Source of the DNA: Alistipes sp.
GTDB lineage: Bacteria > Bacteroidota > Bacteroidia > Bacteroidales > Rikenellaceae
Assembly: GCA_017465055.1 (NCBI GenBank)
Contig: JAFTWZ010000029.1
Coordinates: 62,001-126,000 of the forward strand
Direction: 5' to 3'
Length of the DNA: 64,000 bases
The translations under genes and the position numbers were made by a program. A model generated the notes under the pieces. It made no database searches, had not been told where the DNA came from, and saw only the letters and a list, made by a program, of their open reading frames with translations. Below, one piece after another: positions 16,840 through 26,892 of this stretch. Every line of letters begins with the position of its first letter. The stretch's first letter is position 1.

Positions 16840-19800
16840 ATGGTAAACAAACTTTTCAAGTCTATCTTTGCCGCAGTGCTCGTTATTGGTTCAGCACTTG
16901 GCTTTGTAGCTTGTGAGAATGAGGGTGATGATGTTGTCGCAGATCCTTCGGTAGAGGTCTCTGCTACATCGCTAAACTTCACCAACGAGGAGGGTAACGA
17001 GACCCTCGATGTGACGGCAAATGCCGATTGGAAGGCTGAGACCGATGCCGACTGGGTAACTATCACCCCAGCTGCTGGCAAGGGCGATGCAACAATCACC
17101 ATTGCTGTATCGGCTAACGACACTGGTGCTGTGCGTACTACCGTCGTTAAGGTAATCGCTCTGCACAAGACTTACGGTGCTTGGGATACCAAGAAGGTGA
17201 CCGTGTCGCAGTCGGCTACCGAGACCCCTACCGTAAAGGAGGAGTTGCTCTATGGCGATAACTTCGATGGCGAGGAGGCTACTAAGACATATGGTTCAGG
17301 CTCGTCTTGGCCATATATCGACCAGTTCCCACAGTTTGCTAACCAGGAGGGCCCTGCTTCTGAGAACGTAACCTACTCTGGTAAGGGTGTATCGGTTCGC
17401 GCTAACTCTACATCGAACAGCCAGTACTCTGACTACGAGGGTTCGGGTCTGAACAACATCTTCTTCGGCTCATCTGCTTACTTCCAGGTGAACAACATCA
17501 CTTTGGCCGAGGGTCAGCAGAACCTTAAGCTCACATTCGGCTCGGAGAAGTATACTCAGGATGGCGACAGCACATTCAAGAACGAGGAGTTCCGCATCTA
17601 CGTATCAAAGGATGGTAACGCCTGGGCAGAGATCAAGGAGTACACCTTTGCTGGTACTGAGGGTGGCCGTTGGAATATGGCTACTGCAGAGTTTACGTTG
17701 AACGCTGTTCCCGAGACTCTCTATCTTAAGTTTGCTGCTACAGTAGCCAGCGTTTACCGTCTCGACGACGTTAAGCTCTACACTGGTAATGGCGGTCAGG
17801 CTATCGACCTTGACAACATTGAGGCACCACAGCCATCTGAGGCTAAGAAGGTGACCGTTGCTGAGTTCTTGGCTGCTGCAGAGGATTCTACAATCTATGA
17901 GCTTACAGGTGAGATTACCAACGTTACCAACACTACTTATGGTAACTTCTACCTCAACGATGGTACTGGTGAGGTGCTCATCTACGGTCTTTGCTCACCA
18001 TCGGGCGAGCAGAAGTACTGGGCTGAGTCTGGCGCTAAGGTAGGCGACACTATCACAGTACAGACTGTTCGTACATCGTACAACGGCACTCCTCAGGGTA
18101 AGGATGCTATCTTCGTATCGCTTGTTCCTGGCGAGGGTGGTGGCGATGAGCCTACTCCAGAGCCTGCCGAGGGCCCATACGCTTCGGATGTTGCGTTCGT
18201 ATGCTCTACAGATGACTCTACTAACGCTGTATATAGCCTTGGCGCTACAACTATCAATGGCAACGCTGTAACGGGCTTTAAGCTCGGTAAGGGTAAGCAG
18301 ACTGGTTTGTTTAAGTCGGCTGCGGTAGGCGTTTCGGGCGATAAGTATCTCAACCTCTATGCTGTTGCTTGGAAGGGTGGCGATGCTAAGCTCTACTTCC
18401 GTGTTGATGGTGGCACTACTCAGACATTGGAGATTGCTCCTAACGACGGTGCATCAAACAACGCTCCTTATACTGCTTTGACATTTGCTGAGACTGACCA
18501 CTACTCGGTGAAGCTCTCTGGCTTGACTGCTTCGTCTACAATCGAGTTCTCGACTGATCCTAACTTCGAGCTTACATCGGCTGATGAGGCTATCTCTTAT
18601 GCACGTGCTATCGTTTGCGGTGTTAAGCTTACTGACGAGCCTATCGAGGGCGAGGGTGGCGGCAATACTCCTGCCCCAGAGCCAGGTGTAGTTAAGGCTA
18701 CTGTCGCTGAGTTCTTGGCTGCTGCTGAGGATTCAACTATCTACGAGCTTACTGGTGTAATCACTCGTATGTATCGTGAGAATAACGAGAACGACACACT
18801 CTATGGCAACTTCTATCTTGAGGATGCAACTGGCGAGGTGCTCATCTATGGTCTTATGGACAAGGATGGTAACAAGTATTGGAGTGCATCAGGTGTGAAG
18901 ATTGGCGATACTATCACTGTTCAGACTATTCGCACGTCATACAACGGCACTCCTCAGGGTAAGAACGCCACTTATATCTCACACACAGCAGGTGGCGGTG
19001 AGACTCCAGAGCCAGAGCCAGAGCCAACTCCTGGCGATACAATGACAATTGCCGATGTATTGGCTAAGGGTGAGGGCGCGACTATTGGTGGCGTTATCGA
19101 GGGCGTTGTAATCTCTAATATGGATCTCAACAACCTTACCTCAAAGAAGGGTCTCTATGTTCAGGATGAGACGGGTGCTTTGCAGTTCTACCTTGCAGCT
19201 AACCACGAGTTTGCTTTTGGCACTAAGGTTAAGATCGACCTTACAACTGCTACTCTCGGCTCGTACAATGGTGCTGTTCAGGTTAGCGGCGTTGCATTGG
19301 ACAAGATTACTGTTGTTTCTACTGGTAACACAGTAGAGGCTAAGACTGTTTCAATGGCCGACTTCCTCGCAAATAAGTATGAGGGTCAGTATATCGCTAT
19401 TGAGGGCGTTCAGGTAGCTGCTTCGGACCTCTCTAAGACTTGGGTTATGGACGGTGCACACACCTCTATCGCTATGGAGGACGCTAACGGCAATAGCTTC
19501 GTAGTGTTCTCTTCAAAGTATGCTTCATACGGTACTGAGACTGTTGCTCAGGGCGCTGGTACTATCAAGGGTATTTCATCTATCAGCAAAGGTGCTATTC
19601 AGATTATCTTCGCTCAGTCATCTGACTACGCTGGTCTAAGCGGCGAGCGTTTTGGTGATGCTGGTGGCGAGGAGCCAGATCAGCCAGGTGATGAGCCTGT
19701 AACTCCAGAGGGTTGGGCTGGTCGTGATGACTTCAATACCCTTGATTGGAACTCTTCATACTCAGCACGTCAGTCTACTGCTGGTTGGGTAGGTGAGAAT

Positions 19801-20217
19801 TGTGCTGTTCAGGCTGGTGGTGCTAATGATGCTAACCCTGTATTCAACTCATTGCTTGGTGCTGACACTAATGCACGTGCTTGGGTTATTAATGGTAAGA
19901 CTTCGGCAGTGGGTAAGATTACCTCTCCAGTTATCACTACTGGTTGTGGTACACTTCAGTTTACATATGGTATGGCATTCACCGAGAAGAATGGTTACGA
20001 CTTTACTGTATACATTATGCAGAATGGCGAGGTTGTTAAGAGCTTCGACGTTGTAAATGCTGATAACACAAAGTATGCTAAGTACACCTTCTCTGAGGAG
20101 GTAAATGTTGCTGGTGACTTCCAGATTGTTATTACTAACAACTGCCCTTCAGCTAATGCAGATAGTAACAAGGATCGTTACTCTATCTGGGATATTATGT
20201 GGACTGCACATAACTAA
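16840..20217 (+). CDS. Large BACON / OB-fold / DUF5689 surface lipoprotein
   Basis: A 1125-residue lipoprotein: signal peptide MVNKLFKSIFAAVLVIGSALG with lipobox FVAC (lipidated Cys about 25). Order of domains: BACON (about 31-118), choice-of-anchor-J-like beta sandwich (130-330), OB-fold-like module (337-432), beta sandwich (446-605), a second near copy of the OB-like module (618-720), DUF5689-like OB region (735-939), and a final beta sandwich (958-1125). Linkers are rich in Pro, Glu and Gly (PEPEPEPTPG). The two OB-like copies share TVAEFLAAAEDSTIYELTG. It heads an operon with two nucleases and a TonB receptor, so surface ligand binding, perhaps of nucleic acid, is inferred. No catalytic motif seen. 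Confidence 0.85.
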   Translation: MVNKLFKSIFAAVLVIGSALGFVACENEGDDVVADPSVEVSATSLNFTNEEGNETLDVTANADWKAETDADWVTITPAAGKGDATITIAVSANDTGAVRTTVVKVIALHKTYGAWDTKKVTVSQSATETPTVKEELLYGDNFDGEEATKTYGSGSSWPYIDQFPQFANQEGPASENVTYSGKGVSVRANSTSNSQYSDYEGSGLNNIFFGSSAYFQVNNITLAEGQQNLKLTFGSEKYTQDGDSTFKNEEFRIYVSKDGNAWAEIKEYTFAGTEGGRWNMATAEFTLNAVPETLYLKFAATVASVYRLDDVKLYTGNGGQAIDLDNIEAPQPSEAKKVTVAEFLAAAEDSTIYELTGEITNVTNTTYGNFYLNDGTGEVLIYGLCSPSGEQKYWAESGAKVGDTITVQTVRTSYNGTPQGKDAIFVSLVPGEGGGDEPTPEPAEGPYASDVAFVCSTDDSTNAVYSLGATTINGNAVTGFKLGKGKQTGLFKSAAVGVSGDKYLNLYAVAWKGGDAKLYFRVDGGTTQTLEIAPNDGASNNAPYTALTFAETDHYSVKLSGLTASSTIEFSTDPNFELTSADEAISYARAIVCGVKLTDEPIEGEGGGNTPAPEPGVVKATVAEFLAAAEDSTIYELTGVITRMYRENNENDTLYGNFYLEDATGEVLIYGLMDKDGNKYWSASGVKIGDTITVQTIRTSYNGTPQGKNATYISHTAGGGETPEPEPEPTPGDTMTIADVLAKGEGATIGGVIEGVVISNMDLNNLTSKKGLYVQDETGALQFYLAANHEFAFGTKVKIDLTTATLGSYNGAVQVSGVALDKITVVSTGNTVEAKTVSMADFLANKYEGQYIAIEGVQVAASDLSKTWVMDGAHTSIAMEDANGNSFVVFSSKYASYGTETVAQGAGTIKGISSISKGAIQIIFAQSSDYAGLSGERFGDAGGEEPDQPGDEPVTPEGWAGRDDFNTLDWNSSYSARQSTAGWVGENCAVQAGGANDANPVFNSLLGADTNARAWVINGKTSAVGKITSPVITTGCGTLQFTYGMAFTEKNGYDFTVYIMQNGEVVKSFDVVNADNTKYAKYTFSEEVNVAGDFQIVITNNCPSANADSNKDRYSIWDIMWTAHN

Positions 20218-20229
20218 TCTCTAAACACA

Positions 20230-20279
20230 CCTCGTCGCCGAGAGCTTGGGTGGGGTAGTCCCACCCGAGCTGGGCGAGG
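20230..20279 (+). promoter_or_regulatory. Strong intercistronic hairpin
   Basis: AGCTTGGGTGGG (20243-20254) pairs with CCCACCCGAGCT (20260-20271), and outer CCTCG (20230-20234) pairs with CGAGG (20275-20279). No T-run follows, so it is more likely an mRNA-processing or stabilising element, or a partial attenuator, that keeps the first lipoprotein gene more abundant than the genes behind it. Confidence 0.6.
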
Positions 20280-20311
20280 GGTAAATATAAAAAATACTTA
20301 TATATCAAACA

Positions 20312-21508
20312 ATGCTTAAGGTCGCAAGAAATATACTGCTCCTACTGTCGGTTACGGTGTCGATAATACTCTGTGGCTGTGAGAATGACATACAGAAAAT
20401 TGAGTGCCAGGCATATCTAAATAACGAGACTGTCAAGGGCGAGAGTAAGAATTGCGCTGTGGTGCTTCGTGCACAACAGGGTACCTCTTACACCATCACC
20501 ATTGAGTCGGAAGATGATTGGGCTCACTTCTCGGGTGGTCAAAATAGTGTCGAGGGTGTAATGGATGCTACCGACAAGGTTGTATATATCTATTTCGATA
20601 AAAACGCCTCGGGCCATAGTCGCGCAGCGAGTGTATATGTGGCATTCTCTTATGGCGAGACTTTTGCGCTATCATTTACGCAGCTTAGCTACGACAGTAG
20701 CGTTGCGTTTGAGCGCGAGTGGGCCGAACTCCCCGTATGTAAAGTCACCGACGACTATATCTTCAATACGCACTACGGAAAACTCGGTCTTAAGGATGAT
20801 GCACGTAACTACACCTACTGCTTCGATCCCGCGGTGCGTGCATCGCTATGGGTGGCATATCCACTACATAAGGCACATATGTCGGGCGAGGGAAATCGTA
20901 ACTATAGTTCGTTTGGCTACGATCCCAATGTGAGTACATCGGTGCAGGCAAACCTTACGAAGTCGTATAACGGCTGGTACGATCGCGGCCATCAGTTGCC
21001 AGCTGCCGACCGTAAGTGCTCGCAGCAGATGATGGATCAGACATTCTATGCTACGAATATGACTCCGCAGCAGGGTAACTTTAACCAGAATAAGTGGGGT
21101 GTGTTGGAGGGACGCGTGCGTAATATGGTGTGCTCCGATACGCTCTATGTGGTTACGGGTGCTTACTTTGGAGGTGCACACCACTCGTCAATCGATTCTC
21201 AGACATCAGATAGGTCGGGAAATATCTGCCCTACGCCAACACACTACTACAAGGTGTTGCTACGCACTAAGAAGGGTAATACTGGACTGAGTATAGACGA
21301 GATTAAGGACGCTGCGCAGCTGCGTGCCATAGCCATATGGCTCGAGCATAAGAATACGGGCGATGATACTTCAATCACCCCTACAGATTGTATCTCTGTG
21401 GCTGAACTTGAGGATATTGTGGGCTTTACATTCTTCCCTATGATTGACGACTCAATCGAGTCGAAGGTTAAGAGTGCGGCTGTGCCCTCGGAGTGGGGAA
21501 TAAACTAA
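20312..21508 (+). CDS. DNA/RNA non-specific endonuclease (NUC1 / EndoG family), lipoprotein
   Basis: A 398-residue lipoprotein with lipobox ILCGC (lipidated Cys about 23). Residues about 30-130 look like a BACON-type domain (ending FALSFTQLSYDSS). The C-terminal part is the beta-beta-alpha-metal nuclease: the family motif DRGH at 224-227 with the catalytic His, followed by QLPAADR, then ATNMTPQQGNFNQNKW with the magnesium-binding Asn near 258. The enzyme should cut single- and double-stranded DNA and RNA at the cell surface. All key residues are intact. Second gene of the operon, ahead of a second phosphodiesterase. Confidence 0.9.
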   Translation: MLKVARNILLLLSVTVSIILCGCENDIQKIECQAYLNNETVKGESKNCAVVLRAQQGTSYTITIESEDDWAHFSGGQNSVEGVMDATDKVVYIYFDKNASGHSRAASVYVAFSYGETFALSFTQLSYDSSVAFEREWAELPVCKVTDDYIFNTHYGKLGLKDDARNYTYCFDPAVRASLWVAYPLHKAHMSGEGNRNYSSFGYDPNVSTSVQANLTKSYNGWYDRGHQLPAADRKCSQQMMDQTFYATNMTPQQGNFNQNKWGVLEGRVRNMVCSDTLYVVTGAYFGGAHHSSIDSQTSDRSGNICPTPTHYYKVLLRTKKGNTGLSIDEIKDAAQLRAIAIWLEHKNTGDDTSITPTDCISVAELEDIVGFTFFPMIDDSIESKVKSAAVPSEWGIN

Positions 21509-21550
21509 GAGTATATTCTAACAAGAACATATAAACAAATAGATAAAACA

Positions 21551-22585
21551 ATGAAGAAGAGTCTTTTAATGCTATGTGTGGCGATTTTGTCGGTCTCGGT
21601 GCTCTGGGCCCAGGAGAAAAAGCCATACTCTGTCGTGTTCTACAATCTTGAGAACCTTTTCGACATCTACAACGACCCCGAGACTCACGATGATGAGTTT
21701 ACTCCCGAGGGCGTGAAGCAGTGGAACGAGATTAAGTATCAGAAGAAGCTCTCGAATATGGAGCGTGTGCTCTTCGATATCGCCGCTATCAACAAGGAGT
21801 ATCCTGTGGTCATCGGCGTGTCGGAGATTGAGAACCGCACTGTCCTCGAGGATCTTATCTCGCAGCCTAAGCTCAAGGGTGCAAATTATCGCATCTGTCA
21901 CTACGACTCGCCCGATGCGCGTGGCGTCGACGTGGCATTCCTCTATCGCGCCGATGTGTTCAAACTCGAGGGCTCGGATAATATTAAGCTCGTAGTCGAG
22001 GAGCTTCCCGACTTCCGTACTCGCGACCTTGTGGTTATGTGGGGTACTATCGAGGATGAGCCTTTCTACTTCTTAGTGTCGCACTGGCCATCGCGCCTCG
22101 GTGGTAAGGAGGCTTCGCAGTTTAAGCGCGACGCCTGCGCTAAGCAGATTCGTGAGATTAAGGACTCGTTACTCAGGGAGAATCCTGCAACTAAGGTTAT
22201 TGTGATGGGCGACTTCAACGACGATGCCACCGATGCCAGCATAGTTAAGACTATGGGTGCTAAGGGTAAGGTTAAGGAGCTTGAGCAGGGTGACTTCTTC
22301 AATCCATACAACCAGATGCTCCGCGCAGGTCTCGGAACACTGGCATATCAGGATAGTTGGAATCTGTTCGACAATATCTGCGTTACCGAGAATTTAGTTA
22401 ATGCAGAGGAGGGTAAGTTGCGAATTATCAAGGGTAAGAAGTATTATGGCAACATCTTCTCGCGCCCCTATATGCTACAGCAGGAGGGTCAGTACAAGGG
22501 CTATCCATTGCGTACGTTCGTGACGAATAACTTCCAGAATGGCTTTAGCGACCACTTCCCCGTGTATATCTACATAGGCAAATAA
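21551..22585 (+). CDS. Secreted endonuclease/exonuclease/phosphatase (EEP) family protein
   Basis: A 344-residue protein with signal peptide (MKKSLLMLCVAILSVSVLWAQ), without lipobox, hence likely periplasmic or secreted. Core motifs of the DNase I/exonuclease III fold: YNLENLFD (31-38), SEIENR (about 95-100), SHWPSRLGG (177-185), MGDFNDD (about 217-223) and the terminal SDHFPVYIY with catalytic Asp/His near 333. The fold cleaves phosphodiesters in DNA, RNA or small molecules; here a role in trimming products of the neighbouring NUC1 nuclease is inferred. Gap to the TonB receptor is 16 bases. Confidence 0.88.
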   Translation: MKKSLLMLCVAILSVSVLWAQEKKPYSVVFYNLENLFDIYNDPETHDDEFTPEGVKQWNEIKYQKKLSNMERVLFDIAAINKEYPVVIGVSEIENRTVLEDLISQPKLKGANYRICHYDSPDARGVDVAFLYRADVFKLEGSDNIKLVVEELPDFRTRDLVVMWGTIEDEPFYFLVSHWPSRLGGKEASQFKRDACAKQIREIKDSLLRENPATKVIVMGDFNDDATDASIVKTMGAKGKVKELEQGDFFNPYNQMLRAGLGTLAYQDSWNLFDNICVTENLVNAEEGKLRIIKGKKYYGNIFSRPYMLQQEGQYKGYPLRTFVTNNFQNGFSDHFPVYIYIGK

Positions 22586-22601
22586 ACTAAACATATACTC
22601 T

Positions 22602-25529
22602 ATGAAGAAATTTCTATTAACAATCTTCTCAATCCTCCTTGTTGTGGGCGCTTATGCTCAGATGGGAGGTATGAAGGGTGTGGTAGTATCGCGCGATGGC
22701 CGCGAGCCTATAGGCGGTGTGGCTATCTTCATCGACGATGAGGATATGCAGACTACTACCAACCAAGATGGTGAGTTCTACATCGAAGGACTGGCTCCAG
22801 GACAGTATCTTATGCGTTTCGAGGCTATCGATTTCGAGGACCTTGAGGTTATGGTGCGCGTCAAGGAGCTCGTTCACGATATGCAGAATGTAGTTATGGT
22901 GCCCTCGGCAATGATGACCATTGACGACTCGGCATTTGCTGAGCTCGATACCGACGTTGAGAGTGCTGGTGACTCTCAGGCGCTGCCTACGTCGCTTTCT
23001 GCATCGAAGGACATCTTTAACAACATTGCATCGTATCGATTCTCGGAGATGCGTTTCAATGTGCGTGGTTACGACTCGCAGTATCAGGATGTCTATCTGA
23101 ATGGTATTCGTTTTAACGATGCCTTGACAAGCTACGGCCCCTGGTCGTTGTGGAGCGGTCTTAACGACGCTACACGTAACCAGGAGAATACCTCAGGCTT
23201 GGAGATGTCGGACTACGGCCTCGGTGGTGTCGCAGGTACAACGAATATCAACGCACGTGCCTCGCAGCTCCGCAAAGGCTTTCGTGCCAGCGTGGTTAAC
23301 TCTACTCAGCTATACCGCTTCCGCGTTATGGTGAGCTACGCCTCGGGCGCTTTGGATAACGGCTGGTCTTACGGTTTCTCGTTCTCGACGCGTCAGGGTG
23401 GCAATGGCTACGTTGATGGCGTATACTACAACGCTTATGGCTACTTTGCCTCGGCCGAGAAGGTGTTCAACTCGCGTCACCGCCTATCGGCTACAATCTT
23501 AGGTGCGCCAACAACACGTGGTGCTCAGCAGGCATCGACTCAGGAGGCCTACGACCTCTGGGGCGATAACTACTATAATCCAAACGTAGGTTTGCAAGGT
23601 GGCGAGGAGCGTAACTCGCGCGTACGCCGTATGCACGAGCCTATAGCTATGCTCAACTATAACTGGCAGATATCGGAGAATACCAACCTCTCGGTTGCTA
23701 CATCTGTTCGCTTTGGTTTCAATGGCTACTCGGCATTGACTTGGTATAAGGGCGAGGATCCACGCCCCGACTACTATCGTAAGTTACCATCGTACTATGG
23801 CGATCGTCTTGAGCGTCGTATGATGCTCAATAACTTCGCAGATGCCAACGACTTAACGCGTCCATTTAGCGATGTAGACCTCGAGACAGATCGTATGAAG
23901 GTTGTAGAGTACACGCGCAACTGGGATGGTTATATCGATTTCGATGGCCTTATTCAAGATAATATGATGGGGCAGAAGGATGCTACCTATGGCGATGGTC
24001 ATCGTTCGGTGTCTATGATTGAGGAGCGTCACACCGACCAGATTGACTACAATTTTGCCGCACAGCTCGGCCACGTATTCCGTGGAGGTTCGAAGCTCAC
24101 CGTGGGTCTTCGTGCACGTGTCAACCGCACGGAGTACTACAGCACTGTCAAGGATCTACTCGGTGGCGACTACTGGCTCGACGTAGATAAATTTGCTGAG
24201 CGCGATTTCGGCGATAACGTTGAGTCGTACCAGAACAATATGGCATATTACAATGAGCACGGTCACGCTCAGGCTGTTAAAGAGGGCGACAAGTATGGCT
24301 ACGACTACTATGCTCACGTGCGTCAGGGACAGCTGTGGGCTATGTACGAGATTGCCGCAGGAGGCTTTTCGGCAAATATCGGCGCTGAGGTAGGCCTGTC
24401 GTCTATGTGGCGTGAGGGCCTCTGGGAGAAGGGATTGTTCCTCAATGCGAATGCTGGTGGCGATAGAGGCAAAACCTCGCTCGGCAACTCTGATAAGATT
24501 AATAACTTCACTTACAAGGCTAAGGCTAACTTGGCATACCAGTTCTCGGGTGCACACTCTATCGAGGCCAATGCAACGATTATGCAGAACGCTCCGATGT
24601 TCAACAACGCCTTCGTATCGGCGCGTACACGTAACCAGATAACACCTGGCCTCGATGCCGAGAAAATCTACGGTGTTGACCTTACGTATAACCTTCGTTT
24701 ACCCTGGATAAGAGCAAGACTTTCAGCCTACTATACTCAGATGGTCGACCAGTCGAAGGTTATCTCGTTCTACGACGACACTCAGAGCTCATTTACCAAC
24801 TTCGCTATGTCGGGTATCGACAAGCGATATATGGGTCTCGAGCTTGGCTTTAGTGTGCCTATTGCCTGGGGCTTGTCGTTCCAGGGTGCAGTGAGCTATG
24901 GTGACTATATCTACACTTCGAATCCAAAGTTTACGCAGATGATTGATAACAGCGCTACAGACGTGGTTAATAGTGTGGTAAACTGGAAGGGTATGAAGGT
25001 TGAGAGTACTCCACAGACAGCTATCAACCTCGGCCTTAACTTCCGTGGCCCTAAGAACTGGTTTGCGTCGGTCGATTTTAACTACTACGACCGCCTATAC
25101 CTATCGATGAACCCAATGTACCGCACGCAATACTTGGCTAACGAGATTATGCGCATCTACGACTTCCAGAACTTGGAGACAGGTCGCCAGAAGGCCTATG
25201 TCGTAGGTGTTATTGACGACATCCGTCGCCAAGAGGAGCTTGGTAACGCATACACGCTCAGCGCAAGCATCGGTAAGAACTGGTATATTAAGTATAAGTA
25301 TACCCTCGGTTTCAGTCTTCAGGTAAACAATATACTCAACAGCCAGACTATTCGCACAGGTGGTTACGAGCAGATGCGACTTAATAAGATCTCTGATCCA
25401 ATCCTATTCCCCAATAATGAGGGTGAGATGCAGATTGTACAGAAACCTACGACTTACTCGCGTTTCGACTCGAAGTATTTCTATATGAATGGTTTGAACT
25501 ACTATCTTAACATTTACTTCAGATTCTAA
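22602..25529 (+). CDS. TonB-dependent outer-membrane receptor with N-terminal carboxypeptidase-D-like domain
   Basis: A 975-residue receptor with signal peptide MKKFLLTIFSILLVVGAYAQ, then a CarboxypepD_reg-like domain (about 25-105: GVVVSRDGREPIGGVAIFIDDEDMQTTTNQDGEFYIEG), a plug (about 120-230, FNVRGYDSQYQDVYLNGIRFND) and a beta barrel ending LNYYLNIYFRF with the terminal Phe needed for BAM recognition. It lacks an adjacent SusD gene, unlike classical glycan loci. With two nucleases before it, it may import oligonucleotides, nucleosides or phosphate esters; this is inference. Confidence 0.92.
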   Translation: MKKFLLTIFSILLVVGAYAQMGGMKGVVVSRDGREPIGGVAIFIDDEDMQTTTNQDGEFYIEGLAPGQYLMRFEAIDFEDLEVMVRVKELVHDMQNVVMVPSAMMTIDDSAFAELDTDVESAGDSQALPTSLSASKDIFNNIASYRFSEMRFNVRGYDSQYQDVYLNGIRFNDALTSYGPWSLWSGLNDATRNQENTSGLEMSDYGLGGVAGTTNINARASQLRKGFRASVVNSTQLYRFRVMVSYASGALDNGWSYGFSFSTRQGGNGYVDGVYYNAYGYFASAEKVFNSRHRLSATILGAPTTRGAQQASTQEAYDLWGDNYYNPNVGLQGGEERNSRVRRMHEPIAMLNYNWQISENTNLSVATSVRFGFNGYSALTWYKGEDPRPDYYRKLPSYYGDRLERRMMLNNFADANDLTRPFSDVDLETDRMKVVEYTRNWDGYIDFDGLIQDNMMGQKDATYGDGHRSVSMIEERHTDQIDYNFAAQLGHVFRGGSKLTVGLRARVNRTEYYSTVKDLLGGDYWLDVDKFAERDFGDNVESYQNNMAYYNEHGHAQAVKEGDKYGYDYYAHVRQGQLWAMYEIAAGGFSANIGAEVGLSSMWREGLWEKGLFLNANAGGDRGKTSLGNSDKINNFTYKAKANLAYQFSGAHSIEANATIMQNAPMFNNAFVSARTRNQITPGLDAEKIYGVDLTYNLRLPWIRARLSAYYTQMVDQSKVISFYDDTQSSFTNFAMSGIDKRYMGLELGFSVPIAWGLSFQGAVSYGDYIYTSNPKFTQMIDNSATDVVNSVVNWKGMKVESTPQTAINLGLNFRGPKNWFASVDFNYYDRLYLSMNPMYRTQYLANEIMRIYDFQNLETGRQKAYVVGVIDDIRRQEELGNAYTLSASIGKNWYIKYKYTLGFSLQVNNILNSQTIRTGGYEQMRLNKISDPILFPNNEGEMQIVQKPTTYSRFDSKYFYMNGLNYYLNIYFRF

Positions 25530-25549
25530 CAGCTAAACACGTGAATATT

Positions 25550-26869
25550 ATGAAACTAAAACACTTATTTTTGTTGATTGTCGTATCTATTATGACAGTT
25601 GGCTGTTACGAAGAGCATAATATGATAGCTCCACGTGAGCTCTATACAGATGAGACGTTCGAGGCGATGTTCCCCGAGGCAGAGCATATCTCTATTGCCG
25701 AGCTGAAGTATGCCTTTGGTACTATAAGCAATACGGGTGTAAATAGCGGATGGAACAACACTATCTACAAGCTTATTGGCGAGGATATATTCGTTGGTCA
25801 CGACGTATATATCAAGGGTAAGGTTACGTCGGACGACGACCAGGGTAACGTATACAAGTCGCTATATATTCAGGATGAGACTACGGGTATCGAGCTTAAG
25901 CTCAACAACAACGTAGGCGTTCGCTATAAGAAGGGCTCGTGGGTATATGTGCGCCTTACGGGTCTATACTTGGGAAACTATCGTATGATGCTGTCACTTG
26001 GTGGAGCCCCTTCGGAATCGTGGAACAAGGCGGGTGAGCACAAGTACTATGCAAACTCAAATATCGAGCTTCAGGATGTTATCGACCAGTATGTCTTCCC
26101 GGGTCGTAAGGCCGAGGATGGACTTAAGGTAGGTGAATATTATGAGTGGAAGCGCTATGCCCCTAATGTCGATATCATCAAAGTTACGCCAGAGAACTAC
26201 GAAGAGGTATTTGACCCCTCTAAGATCGAGATGGAGGGAAAAATATTAGGCACAGATAAGACAGATGAGAACGGCATCACGCGCAAGGTATTTCAGATGT
26301 CGCAGCGCGAGCTTATGTTCGGTCGTCTGATGCGCTTCGAGGGGCTTGAGTGTCGCTATGCTGGTGTTCCTAACCAGGATGGTGTGACCAATCCAGCACT
26401 TAAGAGTGGCTCGTTTGAGAATATCTACCCAAGCTGGCTATATACCGACCCTCGTCCTACAGTATCGAAGCCCTGGTATCACTGGGCATATAAGGAGGAG
26501 GTGACCGGTCGCAGCCTCTATGGCTCGGTGCTCTTTACCTACAATCCTCAGGCTACTGTATGTTCGCAGAATGGCGTATATGCCCTACGCTCAAGCGGTT
26601 ACTCACGCTTTGCGCGTCGTAACGTATGTAAGGATGGCGAGAAGGCTACCATCACGGCAATCTACGGCATCTATGCTCAGCGCTCCGACTATGCGGGCAA
26701 TGCTGATGACTACGCTTCGTATCAGCTTACCATTAGCAGCTTCTCGGATATCGAGTTTGACAATGGTGAGGCTGCATTGCTAACAGACGAGCAGGTTGCA
26801 GCTATGACTACCGAGGATATGAAGACTGTGCCCTGGATTGACGAGGATGGCGAGTCGGACTATCAGTAG
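25550..26869 (+). CDS. DUF5689 domain lipoprotein
   Basis: A 439-residue lipoprotein starting at the ATG at 25550 (MKLKHLFLLIVVSIMTVGC), a better start than the GTG at 25541; the lipobox is TVGC. Residues about 30-235 form a DUF5689 region (YKLIGEDIFVGHDVYIKGKVTSDD ... KSLYIQDETTGIELKLNNN), an OB-like beta-barrel related to the C-terminal region of the first gene of the operon. The C-terminal part (about 320-430) is a beta domain of unknown type. Last gene of the operon, 20 bases behind the receptor; it likely sits on the receptor as the surface ligand-binding partner, in the place of SusD. Confidence 0.8.
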   Translation: MKLKHLFLLIVVSIMTVGCYEEHNMIAPRELYTDETFEAMFPEAEHISIAELKYAFGTISNTGVNSGWNNTIYKLIGEDIFVGHDVYIKGKVTSDDDQGNVYKSLYIQDETTGIELKLNNNVGVRYKKGSWVYVRLTGLYLGNYRMMLSLGGAPSESWNKAGEHKYYANSNIELQDVIDQYVFPGRKAEDGLKVGEYYEWKRYAPNVDIIKVTPENYEEVFDPSKIEMEGKILGTDKTDENGITRKVFQMSQRELMFGRLMRFEGLECRYAGVPNQDGVTNPALKSGSFENIYPSWLYTDPRPTVSKPWYHWAYKEEVTGRSLYGSVLFTYNPQATVCSQNGVYALRSSGYSRFARRNVCKDGEKATITAIYGIYAQRSDYAGNADDYASYQLTISSFSDIEFDNGEAALLTDEQVAAMTTEDMKTVPWIDEDGESDYQ

Positions 26870-26892
26870 TGTGCTGGAGTCAGATAACGAAA

